A stretch of DNA of 8,245 nt from an uncultured Lachnospiraceae bacterium (GTDB lineage Bacteria; Bacillota; Clostridia; Lachnospirales; Lachnospiraceae), in contig CADCPL010000310.1 in NCBI GenBank assembly GCA_902803305.1, forward strand, positions 1 through 8,245, written 5' to 3'. Of this stretch, positions 5,838 through 8,245 are shown piece after piece; position 1 is the first letter of the stretch; every line of letters begins with the position of its first letter. Under the pieces are notes generated by a model. That model worked only from the letters and a program-made list of their open reading frames with translations. It made no database searches and had not been told where the DNA came from. A program made the translations under genes and the position numbers.

Positions 5838-7262
5838 TCAATCATATATGAAATCGTTTTCCGTGACCGAATCGCCCTTCAGCGCTATATAATCATACAC
5901 CGATAGGCCGTACTCACTGTTGGATTTGACTATGGAATACTCTTCATTCTGATTGAGTATCGTTATCTGTTTAAAGTCTGCGTATCCCTTATTTATATTA
6001 TATACACCGATAAGGCTTGCCTGCTTGGATATCGCATATCGCTCACCGTCTTCGGGCTTTATGACATAATCGCCTATCTTAAATACAGATTCATCGACAT
6101 ACAACATGCCGTCCACATTGTTGTAGATCGTCGCAGGGACAAATTCAGTCGAAAGAGTTCCGTCTTCCATGTATGACTCTCTGTTAAAGCCTGCATCGCC
6201 CGAATTACCGCCGTAAGTCATATAGTCTTCGGGAATAAGATAAAACGTCCTCTCGATGATAGCCGAATTGGGGATCTTAAGTCCCATGCGGGCGTTGTCC
6301 ATAAGCTCGATCTCAACAAATCTGTCGGAAGCAAATGTTATCATCGAATTGTTAAAATCAAGTTTTGCATATGTTCTTCCGTTCTGACGAAGGACCGATA
6401 CCGCTGCCCATGCGGTATAATTGTTCTTCAGGAATCTGACTTCTATGTAGTTTTCTTCGGCAAGAGATTGAGCACGCTCTTCATCAATCTCGATCACGAT
6501 AGACCACAGCTCACTCGTTACAAGCTTATATGCGCTGTCTCCTTCTGATATAAGGTCATTTGAATGAAGCTGATTTTTTTCATAGTCCACACCTTCCACC
6601 TGTTCGGGAGTGATAGTCTCTGCAGTCAGTTCTTCATACCCGTCGGTGGAATACAGTATGATACCTGACTCGGGTGCATATCCGAAATCAATGGAATCCG
6701 CATAATTCTCGGCACGGAGCTTATCGATGTTTGCAAGAACGGCCGTATTTGCAAGCTTTAACGCGGTCCCCTCGATATTCCCCTTGAAAGCATACGTATC
6801 AATGTATTTCTCCGGTCTGAAATCCACGGCAAAGCTTGAGATAGAGTTTTTGATATCGGAAAGGCTTTCATTGGAGAGCGAACTCTCATCACTGCTGTCA
6901 TCCCTTATCATCTCGGAAAGCTTACCTGTCGAATCAACCGTATACACCATGGAATACGCATTTATCTTTTCGCCTTCTCTTGCATAATAATTGATATAAC
7001 CGGAAAAATCACTCGTGATCACCTTCTCCTGCCGAAGGATCACGCCTTCATACGTATTGTTGATGGCAAGCGATCCGAGCTTGACTTCGTAAGGTGTAAT
7101 GTGTGTCTGCCTGAAATACGAAAAGACCATTATGACTATATAAACAAAAATAACCAGGAATACAAGTACTCCCGGATTGATGCTTATCGGTTTACGATAC
7201 TTCAGTATTTTTTTATTACGCGCCTCTTCCTGTTGAGGACGCTTCTTTTTCTTACGGGGCAT
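5838..7262 (-). CDS. HlyD-like membrane-anchored adaptor protein, role unknown
   Basis: The 474-aa protein has a very basic N-terminus (MPRKKKKRPQ) and one transmembrane anchor at about 31-50 (GVLVFLVIFVYIVIMVFSYF), which predicts a short cytoplasmic head and a large extracellular domain. After the membrane come two half-motifs of a biotinyl-lipoyl-like domain (ITSDFSGYINYYAREGEKI at 82-100 and APESGIILY much later), separated by a helical insert. A beta-barrel region follows (SELWSIVIEIDEE ... YIEVRFL), then GLKIPNSAIIER, the form typical of membrane fusion proteins. The lower half is rich in D, E, Y and N. Export adaptors normally sit beside an ABC transporter, but none is in view. A related HlyD-like gene next to yggS-sepF is, to my knowledge, recurrent in Clostridia, so a division or envelope role is plausible but inferred. 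The ATG at 7262 is forced: a stop lies just upstream in frame and no other start codon is available, yet no Shine-Dalgarno sequence is visible. Confidence 0.85.
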   Translation of the reverse strand: MPRKKKKRPQQEEARNKKILKYRKPISINPGVLVFLVIFVYIVIMVFSYFRQTHITPYEVKLGSLAINNTYEGVILRQEKVITSDFSGYINYYAREGEKINAYSMVYTVDSTGKLSEMIRDDSSDESSLSNESLSDIKNSISSFAVDFRPEKYIDTYAFKGNIEGTALKLANTAVLANIDKLRAENYADSIDFGYAPESGIILYSTDGYEELTAETITPEQVEGVDYEKNQLHSNDLISEGDSAYKLVTSELWSIVIEIDEERAQSLAEENYIEVRFLKNNYTAWAAVSVLRQNGRTYAKLDFNNSMITFASDRFVEIELMDNARMGLKIPNSAIIERTFYLIPEDYMTYGGNSGDAGFNRESYMEDGTLSTEFVPATIYNNVDGMLYVDESVFKIGDYVIKPEDGERYAISKQASLIGVYNINKGYADFKQITILNQNEEYSIVKSNSEYGLSVYDYIALKGDSVTENDFIYD

Positions 7263-7274
7263 AACAGTACTTAA

Positions 7275-7304
7275 AGGAAAGTCCCGGTTACCCGAGACTT
7301 TCCT
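7275..7304 (-). terminator. 13-bp hairpin with GTAA loop between the P-loop and HlyD-like genes
   Basis: On the minus strand, arms 7292-7304 and 7275-7287 pair over 13 bp with a single T-G pair (AGGAAAGTCTCGG / CCGGGACTTTCCT) around GTAA, a GNRA-type tetraloop. It begins 10 nt after the P-loop gene stop codon and ends 12 nt before the HlyD-like ATG. Only two T follow before AAG, so the T-run is poor. It could be a weak or partial terminator, an RNA 3'-end stabiliser, or a translation control element for the next gene. Confidence 0.6.
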
Positions 7305-7314
7305 GGCTTGACTC

Positions 7315-7737
7315 TTAAAGTGATACTATCACGTTTGAACTGTATTTCTCGGGTACTTCATCACCCTCAAGTGAAACACTTATCACAAAATCAACATCAA
7401 ACTGTGTACTGATACGATCGAGCTTATCGAAAATACCTTCGATAAGTCCCTTATCCTTGATGAATGCTATGTCCATGAAGCTGTCAAGATATACTTCCTG
7501 AAGATCATGATCCTGGGAAACGATCCCGCACAGAAATCCGAAGAATTCTTCTGATGTTGAAAACGGAAACTCTGATGTATTGATAAGTCTGATCTTGTTC
7601 TTAAGCTCATACATATGCTTGGAATTCTTATCAAGATAGACAATATTGCCGTCAACGGTCTTGACCGCGTTATTTACCTTTTCCAATAAATGTTTGGTCT
7701 TGCCTTTGCCTTTGGCTCCAACTATAAGCTGAATCAT
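7315..7737 (-). CDS. Small P-loop NTPase-like protein, function unknown
   Basis: The 140-aa protein starts directly with a Walker A motif, MIQLIVGAKGKGKTKHLL (GAKGKGKT at 7-14, K13 and T14 expected to bind the nucleotide phosphates). A Walker B-like strand, EVYLDS (81-86), ends in D85, and a late hydrophobic strand (VDFVISVSL) follows. There is no signal peptide or membrane segment, so it is cytoplasmic. It is far shorter than most P-loop ATPases and shows no recognisable second domain, so no reaction beyond likely ATP or GTP binding can be claimed. Automatic labels such as PilT or thymidine kinase would rest on the P-loop alone. Start choice is strong: AAGGAGGAG at 7743-7751 lies 5 nt before the ATG. 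It has its own likely promoter and precedes the HlyD-like/yggS/sepF genes, which may hint at co-expression with division genes. Confidence 0.82.
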   Translation of the reverse strand: MIQLIVGAKGKGKTKHLLEKVNNAVKTVDGNIVYLDKNSKHMYELKNKIRLINTSEFPFSTSEEFFGFLCGIVSQDHDLQEVYLDSFMDIAFIKDKGLIEGIFDKLDRISTQFDVDFVISVSLEGDEVPEKYSSNVIVSL

Positions 7738-7769
7738 CGCAGCTCCTCCTTGTATAAAGATTTTACATA

Positions 7770-7798
7770 ATTATAGATTATTTGATGATAAAACACAA
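7770..7798 (-). promoter_or_regulatory. Likely vegetative promoter of the P-loop gene
   Basis: On the minus strand TTGTGT (7793-7798) and a perfect TATAAT (7770-7775) are separated by exactly 17 nt. The -35 box matches the consensus only in TTG. Transcription would start near 7763, giving a short leader that carries the strong AAGGAGGAG ribosome binding site at 7743-7751. The position, just after the carboxypeptidase stop codon, fits a new transcription unit. No terminator hairpin is seen for the carboxypeptidase gene. Confidence 0.5.
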
Positions 7799-7804
7799 CC
7801 AAAA

Positions 7805-8245
7805 TCACTTAATATCGGTGAGAAGTGTTGTCATGTTCTTATACAGGCTGTCGTGGTCCTCAGAACCAAGTATTACGGAAATGTACGTATGTCCGTTAGC
7901 GCCGTTGGACAGAAGTATCAGACAGCTCTTTGCCGCCTTGGTAGTGCCGGTCTTGCCGCCTATCACGCTGACTCCCGGCGGAGTCTCGACATCGCCTTTA
8001 AGATAAGCGTTTGTTGTTGCTATATCAATGTTCTTTGGATTTCCTTCGCGATCTTTGTACGTACTCTTATATTCCGTGGTGTTGATTATCCTTCGAAACT
8101 CCTCGAACTGCATCGCGGCATTGAATATCAGATACAGATCGTAAACGGTAGTATAATGCTCTTCATCCGTAAGCCCGTGCGGGTTCATGAAATGCGTTTT
8201 TGTCGCACCGAGCTTTACGGCCTCATCATTCATGACCGCGGCAAA
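7805..8245 (-). CDS. D-alanyl-D-alanine carboxypeptidase (PBP5/DacA type), N-terminus outside window
   Basis: The frame is open from the right edge to TGA at 7805, giving 146 residues of the C-terminal part of a serine carboxypeptidase (peptidase S11). The enzyme removes the terminal D-alanine from peptidoglycan pentapeptides outside the membrane. Visible family features are FAAVMNDEAVKLGATKTHFMNPHGL, the region that follows the SxN motif, and VIGGKTGTTKAA, which holds the third active-site motif KTG (lysine codon at 7952-7954). The SxxK serine and the SxN motif lie beyond the edge. The protein ends about 45 residues after KTG, so it lacks the extra C-terminal beta domain and amphipathic anchor found in PBP5 of E. 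coli. That makes it a short, possibly soluble or N-terminally anchored form. The end of the reading frame is intact. Confidence 0.9.
   Translation of the reverse strand, partial: FAAVMNDEAVKLGATKTHFMNPHGLTDEEHYTTVYDLYLIFNAAMQFEEFRRIINTTEYKSTYKDREGNPKNIDIATTNAYLKGDVETPPGVSVIGGKTGTTKAAKSCLILLSNGANGHTYISVILGSEDHDSLYKNMTTLLTDIK

Noticed and set aside
7738..7804. Search for a terminator after the carboxypeptidase gene
   Set aside because: No stem of useful length followed by a T-run was found; the gap is explained by a promoter and ribosome site.

Overview
The window looks like ordinary chromosomal housekeeping DNA from a Gram-positive bacterium of the class Clostridia, most likely a Lachnospiraceae member of the Butyrivibrio/Roseburia kind. 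The clues are the sepF cell-division gene next to a yggS-type PLP protein and an HlyD-like protein, the lspA-rluD pair, strong AGGAGG-type ribosome binding sites and moderate GC. The family assignment is inference from gene content and style; no marker gene proves it. All ten genes lie on the minus strand, so transcription runs from the right end to the left. No RNA gene, CRISPR array, insertion sequence, phage gene or plus-strand gene is supported.

In transcription order: a D-alanyl-D-alanine carboxypeptidase (peptidoglycan trimming) enters from the right edge with its N-terminus cut off. After a 67-nt gap with a good promoter comes a 140-aa P-loop ATPase-like protein of unknown role. A 13-bp GNRA-capped hairpin fills most of the gap before a 474-aa membrane-anchored HlyD-like protein, which starts without a visible Shine-Dalgarno sequence. 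It is followed closely by yggS and then by sepF, whose ribosome binding site touches the yggS stop codon. A strong intrinsic terminator closes the sepF unit.

Only 17 nt after the terminator's T-run begins the second unit: aroB (shikimate pathway), lspA (lipoprotein signal peptidase) and an RluD-type pseudouridine synthase. These are packed with 3-nt and -4-nt junctions and are surely co-transcribed. After a 76-nt gap with a TATAAT inside an AT-rich palindrome comes a 225-aa single-pass membrane protein with a long proline-free helical tail, of unknown function. Last is an acetolactate-synthase-type thiamine diphosphate enzyme that runs off the left edge. It keeps the catalytic glutamate but has changed several residues that are usually constant in biosynthetic acetolactate synthase.

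The shared themes are envelope and division (carboxypeptidase, HlyD-like protein, SepF, LspA) plus amino-acid metabolism (AroB, IlvB-like). There is no gap above 300 nt without a gene. I found no clear new multi-gene system. The points worth a second look are the divergent IlvB-like enzyme, the two hairpins placed just before hlyD-like and aroB, and the two unassigned small proteins.
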